DNA of 34,364 nucleotides from Deltaproteobacteria bacterium (GTDB lineage Bacteria; Myxococcota_A; UBA796; UBA2385), in NCBI GenBank assembly GCA_016792625.1, contig JAEUKK010000044.1:1-34364 (forward strand). Direction: 5' to 3'. Positions 24,010 through 33,465 of the stretch are shown here, in pieces. Below the pieces are notes generated by a model. That model had not been told where the DNA came from and made no database searches. It saw only the letters and a program-made list of their open reading frames with translations. The position numbers and the translations under genes are program-made. Each line of letters begins with the position of its first letter. Position 1 is the first letter of the stretch.

Positions 24010-27000
24010 CTATATCCCCAGCCCAAACCACAGCAGGGCCGCCCCCGCGTCTGCCCCCGCCTCATCGTCCCCCGGCGCGCCGAGGCCGAGCTCGCCGTGG
24101 CCGTCGCCGTCGAGGTCTCCGAGGCCGGCCACCGCCGCGCCGAGGCGCTGGCCGGCGGTCGCGCCATAGAGGTTCAGGCCCTCGACCCCGAGCAGGCCCC
24201 CGCCGGCGGCCGGGCCATAGAGCAGGGTGGCCGCGCCGGCCGCGGTACCGCCCACCGCCGCGCCGGGGCGCCCGATGACCATGTCGACCAGGGCGTCGCC
24301 GTCCACGTCGCCGGCTGAGGCGAGGGCCTCGCCGGCCCGCTCGCCGGGCGCCTCGCCCACCCAGGCCGCGTCGGCCGCGCTGAGGCTGATGCTGCCGCTC
24401 AGCGGGCCCCGCAGCAGGTAGACCGCGCCGGCGTCGGCGCCGCCGCTGTCGTCGAGGGGGGCGCCCACGAGCAGCTCGCCGTAGCCGTCGCCGTCGGCGT
24501 CGCCGATCAGCGCCACCGCCCAGCCGGCCTTGGCGCCGGCCGCCGGGCCGTTGAGCGTGGCGGTCGCCGCGCCCGCCGCCCGCAGGCCCGGGCTCAGGCC
24601 GCAGAAGAGCGATGCTGCGCCCGCGTTGCCCCGGCCGCCCGGGTCGGCCTGGGGGGCGCCGACCAGCACGTCTTCGAGGCCGTCGCCGTCGACGTCGTGG
24701 CCGCCGCTCAGCGCGTAGCCGAACTGGTCGCCCGCCCGGCCGCCGCGCAGGGTGAGCACGGCGTCGGCCGGGTCGGCGCTGCCCGTGGCCGTCGCGTCGA
24801 TGAGGTAGGCGGCGCCGGCATCGGAACCAGACCCGTCGTTGCGGTAGGCGCTGACCCAGGCCATCGGTCCCGTGCCGGTCGGGCTGCCCGCCCGGTCGAC
24901 CACAAAGCCGGCGTAGTCGAGGCTGGTGCCGCCCAAGAAGGTCTGGTCGGCGGTGGCCAGCGAGGCGGGGCCGCTGAGCGGGCCGAAGAGCAGGTAGGCC
25001 GCGCCCTCGTTGCGGCGGGCGCTGTCGCGCTCGTGGGCGTAGGCGCCGATGATGACGTCAGCGAAGCCATCGCCGTCGAGGTCGCCGAGGCTGGCCAGCG
25101 AGGTGCCCGCGTAGTCAGAGAGCGAGGGGCCGCGCAGGGTCGCCGCGGCGGCGCCGAGGTCGACATCGCCGCTGAGCGGGCCGAGCACGAGGTGGGCCGC
25201 GCCGACGTCGACCGCCGTGCCGTTGTCGAAGGCCGGCGCCGCCACCCAGAGGTCGGGGTGGCCGTCGCCGTTGACGTCGCCCGCGGCGGCCAGGGCCCCG
25301 CCGGCCTCGTCGCCGGGCTTCTCGCCGCGCAGGGCGAGGTCGAGCTCGGGCGCGCTCCAGGCGCCCACCGCCTGGCAGTCATTGCTGGTCTGGTCGCAGT
25401 CGTTGTCGGCCCCGTCGTCACAGACCTCATCCGCGCCAGGGTTACTGGACGGGTCTTCGTCGTCGCAGTCGCCGTCGTCGGCCTGGGCCCCCTCGGGAGG
25501 GGTGCAGGCCCGCAGCGGCGCGCCGCCCCAGCCGTCGCCGTCGAGGTCGGCGTACCAGAGCCCGGCGTCCACCGCGTCGTCTTCGTCGAAGTCGCCGTCG
25601 CAGTCGTTGTCGAGGCCGTCGCAGGACTCGAGCGCCGCGGGGTGGGCGGCGGCCGCTCCGTCGTCGCAGTCGGTGGCGTCGGCCACCTCTCCGGCCACGG
25701 GCGCGCAGGCCCAGCGGCTGGCCAGCGGATCGCCAAACCCGTCGCCGTCGGCGTCGACGTGCCACTCGAGCGCGTCGAGCGCCGTCTCGTCTTCGGCCCG
25801 GCCGTCGCAGTCATTGTCGACCCCGTCGCAGAGCTCGGCGGCCGCCGGGCTGCGCAGGGCGTCGTCGTCGGCGCAGTCGCCGCCGCGCAGGCTGTGGGCG
25901 GCCGGGGCGGCGCAGGCCCAGACCCCGCCGACGAGGGCGCCGTAGCCGTCGCCGTCGGCGTCGGGCAGGTACTCGAGGGCGTCGACCGCGGAGCTGTCGT
26001 CGATCTGGCCGTCGCAGTCGTTGTCGGTCAGGTCGCCGCAGAGCTCGACCCCGGCCGGAGAGGCCGCCGGGTCGGCGTCATCGCAGTCCCCGTCGCGGTC
26101 GGCGTGGCCGAGCGGCGCCTCGCAGGCGGCGGTGCCCGGCCCGGCGCCAAAACCGTCGGCGTCGGCGTCGGCGTACCAGAGGCCCGCGTCAGAGGCGGCC
26201 GGGTCGTCGACCTCTCCGTCGCAGTCGTTGTCGACCGCGTCGGCGCACAGCTCGGGCTGGCCGGGGGAGATGGCGGCGTCGCCGTCGTCACAGTCCCCCT
26301 CGGCCTCGACCCGCCCGGGCAGGGGCACGCAGGAGGGCAGGGCGTCCCAGGCCCAACCCACCCCGTCGCCGTCGGCGTCGATGTACCAAGCGCGGGCGTC
26401 GTCGGCGGCGGGGTCGTCGACGTTGCCGTCGCAGTCATTGTCGAGGCCGTCGTCGCAGCGCTCGGGCTGCTCGGGCTGCACTTCGGCGTCGCTGTCGTCG
26501 CAGTCGCCGGCCTGCTCGACCCAGCCGAGCGGGGCGGCGCAGGCCCGGGTCGCGGTGGCCTCGTCGCCAAAGCCGTCGCCGTCGGCGTCGGCGTAGAGCT
26601 CCAGCGCGTCAATCGCGTCTGCCTCGTCGATCTCGGCGTCGCAGTCGTTGTCGCGCCCATCACCGCAGCGCTCGGGCGCGCCCGGCGTGCGGGTGGGGTC
26701 GGCGTCGTCACAGTCGCCGTCGACCGCCGCTTGGCCGGGGCCGACCGCGCAGGCGAGGCCAAGCGGGGCCGCGCCCACCCCGTCGCCGTCGGCGTCGGCG
26801 AAGACCGGCACCGCGTCGGCCGCGCCCAGATCGTCGACCCCGCCGTCGCAGTCGTTGTCGACGCCGTCGCCGCAGACCTCGACCCCGGCCGGAGAGGTGG
26901 CGGCGCTGGCGTCATCGCAGTCCTGGTCGTCGGCCACGTGCCCGGCGGGGGCCGCGCAGGCCCAGGTCGCCCCTGCGGGGTCACCAAAACCGTCGGCGTC

Positions 27001-27666
27001 GGCGTCAGCGAACCAGGGGGTGGCGTCTACCGCGTCATCTTCGTCGATCTGGCCGTCGCAGTCGTCGTCGGCCAAGCCGTCGCAGCGCTCGTCGGCGCCG
27101 GGGTGGCGCAGGCCATCGGCGTCGTCGCAGTCGCCGGCCTCGGCCGCGTGGCCGGCGGGGGCGGCGCAGGCCCGGGTGGAGGAGGCCCCGTCGCCGAAGC
27201 CGTCGCCGTCGAGGTCGGGCCACCAGTCGGTCGCGTCGACCGCCGCCGCGTCGTCGACCTGGCCGTCGCAGTCGTTGTCGAGCGCGTCGCCGCAGCGCTC
27301 CTCGGCGCCGGGGTGCACGGCGGGGTCGGCGTCATCGCAGTCCAGCGCCCGGGGGACCCCGTCGCCGTCGAGGTCGAGCGGGAGGGGCTCGATCTGGAGG
27401 CCGGAGAGCCGCCCGGGGCCGCCGGCGCCGTCCGCACCGCCGTCTGTGCCGTCTGTGCCGTCGGTTCCGTCGCCACCGTCAGTGCCGTCGGAGCCGTCCG
27501 CCCCTCCGCCTGTGCCGTCAGCTCCGCCCGCGCCGTCTGCCGGAGCTGCCCCGTCTGCGCCGCCGGAGTCGGCCGGGGCGCCGGCCCGCGCGCGACGACC
27601 CTTCGCCGGATCATCGCCGCAGGCGGACAAGAGGCCGAGGGCGAGCAGGGGGAGGAGGCGGCGCAT
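24010..27666 (-). CDS. Large lipoprotein with ten MopE-type metal-binding repeats and an FG-GAP propeller
   Basis: The 1218-aa product begins with a lipoprotein signal (MRRLLPLLALGLLSAC, lipid-modified C16), so it is exported and membrane-anchored. Residues about 20-85 are a flexible Gly/Ala/Asp/Thr linker. Residues about 90-760 hold ten repeats of the putative metal-binding MopE type, each with DCDD and NDCDG motifs and a DxDxDGxG loop (for example DADGDGFGD), which bind calcium or similar ions. From about 765 to the end, repeated GDLDGDGFADVIIGA-like blocks form an integrin-like FG-GAP beta-propeller. Such proteins are abundant on myxobacterial cell surfaces, probably in adhesion; the ligand is unknown. 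The ATG at 27666 has GGAG upstream on the minus strand. The gene faces the AAA-nuclease gene and is divergent from the XPB-Bax1 cluster. Confidence 0.88.
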   Translation of the reverse strand: MRRLLPLLALGLLSACGDDPAKGRRARAGAPADSGGADGAAPADGAGGADGTGGGADGSDGTDGGDGTDGTDGTDGGADGAGGPGRLSGLQIEPLPLDLDGDGVPRALDCDDADPAVHPGAEERCGDALDNDCDGQVDDAAAVDATDWWPDLDGDGFGDGASSTRACAAPAGHAAEAGDCDDADGLRHPGADERCDGLADDDCDGQIDEDDAVDATPWFADADADGFGDPAGATWACAAPAGHVADDQDCDDASAATSPAGVEVCGDGVDNDCDGGVDDLGAADAVPVFADADGDGVGAAPLGLACAVGPGQAAVDGDCDDADPTRTPGAPERCGDGRDNDCDAEIDEADAIDALELYADADGDGFGDEATATRACAAPLGWVEQAGDCDDSDAEVQPEQPERCDDGLDNDCDGNVDDPAADDARAWYIDADGDGVGWAWDALPSCVPLPGRVEAEGDCDDGDAAISPGQPELCADAVDNDCDGEVDDPAASDAGLWYADADADGFGAGPGTAACEAPLGHADRDGDCDDADPAASPAGVELCGDLTDNDCDGQIDDSSAVDALEYLPDADGDGYGALVGGVWACAAPAAHSLRGGDCADDDALRSPAAAELCDGVDNDCDGRAEDETALDALEWHVDADGDGFGDPLASRWACAPVAGEVADATDCDDGAAAAHPAALESCDGLDNDCDGDFDEDDAVDAGLWYADLDGDGWGGAPLRACTPPEGAQADDGDCDDEDPSSNPGADEVCDDGADNDCDQTSNDCQAVGAWSAPELDLALRGEKPGDEAGGALAAAGDVNGDGHPDLWVAAPAFDNGTAVDVGAAHLVLGPLSGDVDLGAAAATLRGPSLSDYAGTSLASLGDLDGDGFADVIIGAYAHERDSARRNEGAAYLLFGPLSGPASLATADQTFLGGTSLDYAGFVVDRAGSPTGTGPMAWVSAYRNDGSGSDAGAAYLIDATATGSADPADAVLTLRGGRAGDQFGYALSGGHDVDGDGLEDVLVGAPQADPGGRGNAGAASLFCGLSPGLRAAGAATATLNGPAAGAKAGWAVALIGDADGDGYGELLVGAPLDDSGGADAGAVYLLRGPLSGSISLSAADAAWVGEAPGERAGEALASAGDVDGDALVDMVIGRPGAAVGGTAAGAATLLYGPAAGGGLLGVEGLNLYGATAGQRLGAAVAGLGDLDGDGHGELGLGAPGDDEAGADAGAALLWFGLGI

Positions 27667-27884
27667 GGGGTCTCCGGGCGGCGGTGCCGAGCCTCCTGTC
27701 GGCGGTGGAGGGCCCGCCCTTGACCCTGCCTGCGCCGCGCCCGCCAAAAAGGCGCGGACTCCACCGGGCCAGCGACCCCGCCCGACCCGCGCTGTTCAGC
27801 GTTGACCCCGCGTCGCAGGGGCGCTATCCCCCCGACCGGCCCCGGGCAGAGCGCCCCGACACGCGCGGGGCGGGTGAGGTGAAG
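27667..27884. promoter_or_regulatory. Divergent intergenic region between the lipoprotein and the XPB-Bax1 cluster
   Basis: The 218 bp between the two divergent starts must hold promoters for both. No confident -35/-10 pair was found. The frame of the membrane protein stays open through this gap but lacks a start with a ribosome site before 27879. Confidence 0.35.
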
Positions 27885-28409
27885 GTGACGTCCAGCAGCC
27901 CCAGCTCCACGATCTGCAGCAGTGACGCCGCCCTGCGGGCCGCCGTGCTGCGGGGCTTCGCCGCCGGCCGCCGCCGGGCGGTGCTCTACGGCCTCGCCAT
28001 GCAGGTGGGCGCGCTGGCCCTGGGCCTCGCCCCGGTGCTCAGCGCCGACCCCGAGCTGGCCCGGGCCGGCTTCGTCGGCAAGCTCGCCTTGGCCCTGCTG
28101 GCCGGCGGTCTCGGCATCGGCGGGGCGGTGGTGACCCTGGTGGGCTGGGCCCTGCCGGGCGCGCGGGCCCGCCAGGTGGTCGAGCTGGTGCGCGGGGCCC
28201 CCCACCAATTGGTCGCCGCGGGGCGTTTGGCCCACGTCGACGGCAAGCTGCGCGCGGTCGAGGTCGACGAGGCCGCGGCCCAGCAGCTCGTCTTGGTCAC
28301 CGAGAAGGGGCTGCGCGTGCGCGTGCCGATGGCCCCCGCCGAGATCACCGCGGTGCTGCAGCACCTCGCCCGGGTCGCGCCCGGCGCCGTGGTGCTCGGT
28401 GGGCCCTGA
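27885..28409 (+). CDS. Small membrane protein preceding the XPB-like helicase, 174 aa
   Basis: No family recognised. The GTG at 27885 is chosen because GAGG lies five bases before it; a GTG at 27879 would add two residues. The product has a short polar start, then two hydrophobic segments (around AVLYGLAMQVGALALGLAPVL and LALALLAGGLGIGGAVVTLV), which should form a membrane hairpin. A soluble domain of about 95 residues follows, with strand-turn patterns (LVTEKGLRVRVPMAPAEITAVLQHL). By topology both ends are probably cytoplasmic. The stop codon overlaps the start of the helicase gene by 11 nt, so the two are likely translated together. This suggests, without proving, that the protein works with the helicase-nuclease pair. 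Confidence 0.65.
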   Translation: MTSSSPSSTICSSDAALRAAVLRGFAAGRRRAVLYGLAMQVGALALGLAPVLSADPELARAGFVGKLALALLAGGLGIGGAVVTLVGWALPGARARQVVELVRGAPHQLVAAGRLAHVDGKLRAVEVDEAAAQQLVLVTEKGLRVRVPMAPAEITAVLQHLARVAPGAVVLGGP

Positions 28410-29850
28410 GGGCGGCTGGCGGCTGCGCTTCGCCGACGGCACGCTGAGCCTGTGCCCGGCCGACCCGCTCTGCCCGGCGGCCGAGGTGAGCGGGCCGCGG
28501 GCGCCCGCGCGCGCGGCCGACGAATTGGCGGCCATCGAGGCCGCGGGCCCCCCCGTCGACGACCTCGTGTGGGACAAGCGGGTGGGCGGCTGGCGGGGCC
28601 GAGCCGAGCGCTACGCCGCGCTGGTGTTGGCCCTGCGCGCGGCCGGCCAGCCGCTCATCGACGAGGCCCGCCGCTGGGCGCCCCTGCCCCTGCCCCTGCT
28701 CGCCACCCGCAGCGCCCGGCCCTACCAGCAGGCGGCGCTCGAGGCCTGGGTCGCGGCGGGCAAGCGGGGCACGGTGGTGCTGCCCACCGGCGCGGGCAAG
28801 TCACACCTCGCCGAGCTGTGCATGCAGGCCGCCGCCCGCCCGACCTTGGTGGTGGCCCCGACCCTCGACCTAGTGAGCCAGTGGCACGCCCGGCTCTCGG
28901 TCGCTTTTGGCCTCGAGGTCGGCCTGCTCGGCGGGGGCCAGCACGAGCTGCGGCCGGTCACCGTGTCGACCTATGACTCGATGGCCCTGCACATCGGCCG
29001 CTACGGCGACCGCTTCGGCCTCATCGTCTGGGACGAGGTGCACCACCTGCCCGCGCCGGTCAGCCTCGCCGCGGCCCGCTGCGCGATGGCGCCCTTTCAA
29101 CTCGGCCTGACCGCCACGCTTGAGCGCCCCGACGGCCGCGAAGACGCGCTGGTGCCCTTGGTCGGCCCGGTGGTCTACCGCAAAGAGATCACCGAGCTGT
29201 CGGGCGACTACCTCGCCGACTACGAGGTGGTGCGCCTCGAGGTGGCGCTCGGGCCGGCCGAGCGCGCCGACTATGACGCCCACCAGGCCCGCTTCCGCGC
29301 GTTTGTTGAGCAGGCTGGGGTGCAGCTCGGCGGCCCGATGGGCTGGACGAACTTCTTGCGCGCGGCCGCCCGCAGCCGCGAGGGCCGGGCCGCCCACCAG
29401 GCCTGGCTGGCCGCCCGGCGCATCGCGCACGGCAACGACCAAAAGATCGAGCTGCTGGCCACCCTGCTGCAAGAAGAGGCCGGCCGGCGGGCGATCGTCT
29501 TCACCCACGACAACGCCACCGCCTACCGGGTCAGCCGGGCCCTGCTGCTGCCTTGCATCACCCACCACACCGATCTGAAAGAGCGCCGGGCCCTGCTTGA
29601 GGCCTTTACCGCGGGCGCCCTGCCCACCCTGGTGACCAGCCGGGTGCTCAACGAGGGGGTCGACCTGCCCGCGGCCGAGGTGGCGATCGTGCTCTCGGGC
29701 ACGGGCACGGTGCGCGAGCACGTGCAGCGCCTGGGGCGCATCTTGCGGCCGATGCCCGGCAAACGCGCCGTGCTCTACGAGCTGGTGGCCGCGGGCACAC
29801 GGGAGCTGCACACCAGCGACCGGCGGCGGAGCCACGATGCCTACCGTTGA
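28399..29850 (+). CDS. XPB/Rad25-like SF2 DNA helicase
   Basis: The 483-aa protein is a superfamily 2 helicase of the XPB type, which opens DNA in repair. An N-terminal region of about 110 residues (FADGTLSLCPADPLC) corresponds to the damage-recognition-like part of archaeal XPB. Walker A is LPTGAGKSHL (K134), Walker B WDEVHH (D212), motif III GLTATLERPDGRED. In the last, RPD sits where XPB proteins have their RED motif, a possible deviation at the middle residue. The second helicase lobe has VTSRVLNEGVDLP and QRLGRILRP (Q443). The GTG at 28399 overlaps the previous gene. A Bax1-like gene follows 48 nt later, the partner known from archaea, which strongly supports this identity over a generic type III restriction-like helicase. 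Confidence 0.88.
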   Translation: MGPEGGWRLRFADGTLSLCPADPLCPAAEVSGPRAPARAADELAAIEAAGPPVDDLVWDKRVGGWRGRAERYAALVLALRAAGQPLIDEARRWAPLPLPLLATRSARPYQQAALEAWVAAGKRGTVVLPTGAGKSHLAELCMQAAARPTLVVAPTLDLVSQWHARLSVAFGLEVGLLGGGQHELRPVTVSTYDSMALHIGRYGDRFGLIVWDEVHHLPAPVSLAAARCAMAPFQLGLTATLERPDGREDALVPLVGPVVYRKEITELSGDYLADYEVVRLEVALGPAERADYDAHQARFRAFVEQAGVQLGGPMGWTNFLRAAARSREGRAAHQAWLAARRIAHGNDQKIELLATLLQEEAGRRAIVFTHDNATAYRVSRALLLPCITHHTDLKERRALLEAFTAGALPTLVTSRVLNEGVDLPAAEVAIVLSGTGTVREHVQRLGRILRPMPGKRAVLYELVAAGTRELHTSDRRRSHDAYR

Positions 29851-29898
29851 GCGCCGGGCCGCCCGCCCGATCGACCTGCGGGCGGAGGGGGGTCTCTT

Positions 29899-31152
29899 AT
29901 GCTGACCGGTGAGCTCATCGCCGCCAAGGTGAGCGGCACGGCGGTGCAGCCGCGTTTTGTGGCGCCCGACGAGCCCAAGCTCATCGGCGAGGCCGACGCG
30001 CTGCGCGCCATCTTCACCGTCGCCGCCGACGAGGGCTGGACGCACGGCGCGCTGGACGAGGCGCTGGCCGAGGCGCTCGGCGACGACCCCCGCCACAAGC
30101 TGCAGCGCGGCTTGGCCAAGGTGCTGCTCGACGCCTGCACTTTTGAGACCCGCTGCCCGGTGGCGCCGGCCGCCCTTCGCCTCGCCGCCTTCAGCGCCGC
30201 CGCGGCCGGGGGCCCCCTGCTGCTGCGCCCGGGCCCGGCGGGGGGCCGCACCGCCGCCGACGTCTTGGCCGCCCTGGCCGCCGATCTGCCCCCGGTCGAC
30301 GACCCGGCGGGCGGGCCGCCCCAGCCCTGGTCACCCGCCGCGCTCTCGGCCGCGCTCTACGCCGACCACAAAGATGAGCAGCGCCTCGTCGAGGCCAAGC
30401 TGCCCGCCGACGGCCCCGCCCTGCTGCACCGCTACAACGTCGCGCTGGTGCAGGCCTGCCTGCTGCGCGCCCGCGGCCTGCGCCTGCGCCTCGAGGCCCC
30501 CGCGCCGGGCCGGGTGCGCCAGCTCTTGCGCGCGCTCAAGTTCTGGCAGCTCTTGTTCAGCCTGCACGACGAGGATGGCGCGCTGGTCGTCGAGGTCGAC
30601 GGCCCCCAGAGCCTGCTCTCGGCGACCACCCGCTATGGCCTGCAGCTCGCCCAGTTCTTCCCCGCCCTGCTGCTGCAGCCGGGCCCGTGGACGCTCGACG
30701 CCGAGCTGGCCTGGGGCAAAGCCGGCCACCGCAAGCGCCTGCGCCTCGATGAAGAGGCCGGCCTGCGCAGCCACTACGCCGACGACGGCGCCTGGGAGCC
30801 GCGGGCGATCGCCCACCTGCGGGCCCGCTGGGCCGAGCTCGACACCGGCTGGGAGCTGATCCCCGGCGCGCCGCTGGCGCTGGGCGGCCAGCGGGTGCTC
30901 GTGCCCGACCTCGGCTTTCGGAAGGATGGCCGCGAGGCCTGGCTCGACGTGCTCGGCTACTGGAAGAAGAAGCAGCTCAAAGAGCGCCTCGACATCGCCC
31001 CGCAGCACGTCATCCTCGCCGTGTCGAAGCGCCTGTGCGGCGATGAGACCGCCGCCGCCGAGGCGGGCGGCCGCGTGGTCCCCTTCGCCGAGCTGATCAA
31101 CGCCAAGGCCGTGCTGGAGCGGGTGGAGCAGCACGCGCGGCCGATCTCCTGA
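29899..31152 (+). CDS. Bax1-like nuclease (DUF790 family), partner of XPB
   Basis: Bax1 binds XPB and cuts DNA at the bubble edge in archaeal studies. The 417-aa protein begins MLTGELIAAKVSGTAVQPRFV, a typical DUF790 start. It has a helical middle with HRYNVALVQACLLRA, where the family is well conserved. At the C-terminus is a PD-(D/E)XK-like nuclease: PDLGF (about residue 337), then the acidic residue and lysines in AWLDVLGYWKKKQLKERL. The family usually has Glu in the latter motif (E-x-x-G-[FY]-W); here Asp takes that place, a conservative change that should be checked. The ATG has a strong GGAGGGGGG-type site upstream. It ends the cluster of membrane protein, XPB and Bax1. Confidence 0.87.
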   Translation: MLTGELIAAKVSGTAVQPRFVAPDEPKLIGEADALRAIFTVAADEGWTHGALDEALAEALGDDPRHKLQRGLAKVLLDACTFETRCPVAPAALRLAAFSAAAAGGPLLLRPGPAGGRTAADVLAALAADLPPVDDPAGGPPQPWSPAALSAALYADHKDEQRLVEAKLPADGPALLHRYNVALVQACLLRARGLRLRLEAPAPGRVRQLLRALKFWQLLFSLHDEDGALVVEVDGPQSLLSATTRYGLQLAQFFPALLLQPGPWTLDAELAWGKAGHRKRLRLDEEAGLRSHYADDGAWEPRAIAHLRARWAELDTGWELIPGAPLALGGQRVLVPDLGFRKDGREAWLDVLGYWKKKQLKERLDIAPQHVILAVSKRLCGDETAAAEAGGRVVPFAELINAKAVLERVEQHARPIS

Positions 31153-31424
31153 GGCGGACCCCGCCCGCGCGACCGGAGCGCCGGCCGCAGGCCGGGCCGC
31201 GCAGCGGCCAAGCCGGGCGGGCGGCGATCCCGCCGCAGGCGGAGCGCCGACCGGGGCCCCGGCGCCGCGCGCAGGGGGCGCGCAGGCGGCCAGGGCGCCC
31301 GCTCGCGGGCGACTTGCCGAAGACAGCGTCTACCCGTCCATTTTCGGCAGGCGCGGTGCTTGCCCTGCACCGGTGCCCCGCGGGGTGGTAGACCCCCGGA
31401 AAACCCCGCAGCCCTGAGGCCCCC
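31153..31424. promoter_or_regulatory. Intergenic region upstream of the formaldehyde genes
   Basis: The first 150 bp are extremely GC-rich with many small palindromes and share a distant flavour with the 117-bp element (CCGCAGGCGGAGCGCCG), but not enough to call a third copy. Near the gene the composition relaxes. A perfect 7-bp inverted repeat, TGCCGAA at 31315-31321 and TTCGGCA at 31343-31349, lies about 75 bp before the ATG and could be an operator for the frm operon. I see no frmR-like gene in the window. Confidence 0.35.
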
Positions 31425-32543
<1,119 letters not shown>

Positions 32544-32559
32544 GCCGAGGAGCGCGCCC

Positions 32560-33435
32560 ATGCCCAATACAACGTCCGCTCCGGCCCCTGCATCAGCCCC
32601 CGCGCCCACCCTCGACGCCCGCTCGGCCTGTTTTGGCGGCGAGCAGCGCTTTTACACGCTGCCCTCGTTGGCGCTGGGCGGCCCGGCGCGTTTTGGCCTC
32701 TTCGACCCGCGGCCCGGCGACCCCCGGCCGCGGCCGCTGTTGGTCGCCTTGGCCGGCCTGACCTGCACCGAAGAGACCTTCGCCATCAAGGCCGGGGCCC
32801 AGCGGGCCTGCGCCGCGGCGGGGCTGATGTTGCTGACCCCCGACACGAGCCCGCGGGGCACGGGCGTGCCGGGCGCCGACGACTCCTGGGATCTGGGCCA
32901 CGGGGCTGGGTTTTACCTCGACGCCACCGCGGCGCCTTGGGCGGCGCGCTTCAATATGGAGCGCCACCTGCTCACCGAGCTGCTGCCCGCGGTGGGCGCG
33001 CTGGGCGCCGATCTCGACCGGGTGGGCATCACTGGCCACAGCATGGGCGGGCACGGGGCCCTGACCTTGGCCCTGCGCCACCCGGGCCGCTTTCGGTCGG
33101 TCTCGGCCTTTGCGCCCATCTGCGCGCCCAGCCAATGCCCCTGGGGCGAGCAGGCTTTTGGCGCCTACCTTGGCCCCGAGCGGGCGCAGTGGGCCGCGCA
33201 TGACGCCACCGCGCTCATCACCGCCGGCCGCCGCTGCCCGCCGCTCTTGGTGGATCAGGGCGAAGCCGACCAATTCCTTGACGGCCAGCTGCACCCGCAG
33301 CTGCTCGAGGCCGCCTGCGCCGCGACGGGCCAGCCGCTGACCTTGCGCCGGCACGCCGGCTACGACCACGGCTATTGGTTTGTGCAGAGCTTCGTCGCTG
33401 ACCACGTCGCGCACCACGCTGCTCTGCTCGGCTGA
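32560..33435 (+). CDS. frmB: S-formylglutathione hydrolase
   Basis: This serine hydrolase of the esterase D group splits S-formylglutathione into formate and glutathione, completing formaldehyde detoxification after FrmA. The 291-aa protein has the alpha/beta-hydrolase nucleophile motif GHSMGGHGAL (about residue 156), the acid in VDQGEADQFL and the catalytic histidine in GYDHGYWFV. The segment ALAGLTCTEETFAIKAGAQRA holds the oxyanion-hole region and the conserved Cys, here within a family-typical context. A low-complexity Pro/Ala-rich N-terminus of about 20 residues precedes the usual start. The ATG has GAGGAG upstream and lies 16 bp after frmA, so the two form an operon. The symbol fghA is also used. 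Confidence 0.95.
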   Translation: MPNTTSAPAPASAPAPTLDARSACFGGEQRFYTLPSLALGGPARFGLFDPRPGDPRPRPLLVALAGLTCTEETFAIKAGAQRACAAAGLMLLTPDTSPRGTGVPGADDSWDLGHGAGFYLDATAAPWAARFNMERHLLTELLPAVGALGADLDRVGITGHSMGGHGALTLALRHPGRFRSVSAFAPICAPSQCPWGEQAFGAYLGPERAQWAAHDATALITAGRRCPPLLVDQGEADQFLDGQLHPQLLEAACAATGQPLTLRRHAGYDHGYWFVQSFVADHVAHHAALLG

Positions 33436-33465
33436 GGGGCGCGCCGTTGCCCTGGGCCGGGCCGC

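Noticed and set aside
24697..27723. A 1008-aa plus-strand frame rich in VAVAVGV repeats
   Set aside because: It is the antisense of the MopE repeats; the minus-strand gene has a lipoprotein signal, metal-binding motifs and FG-GAP blocks.
31170..31300. A third copy of the 117-bp element upstream of frmA
   Set aside because: Only short GC-rich words are shared; no continuous alignment could be made by eye.
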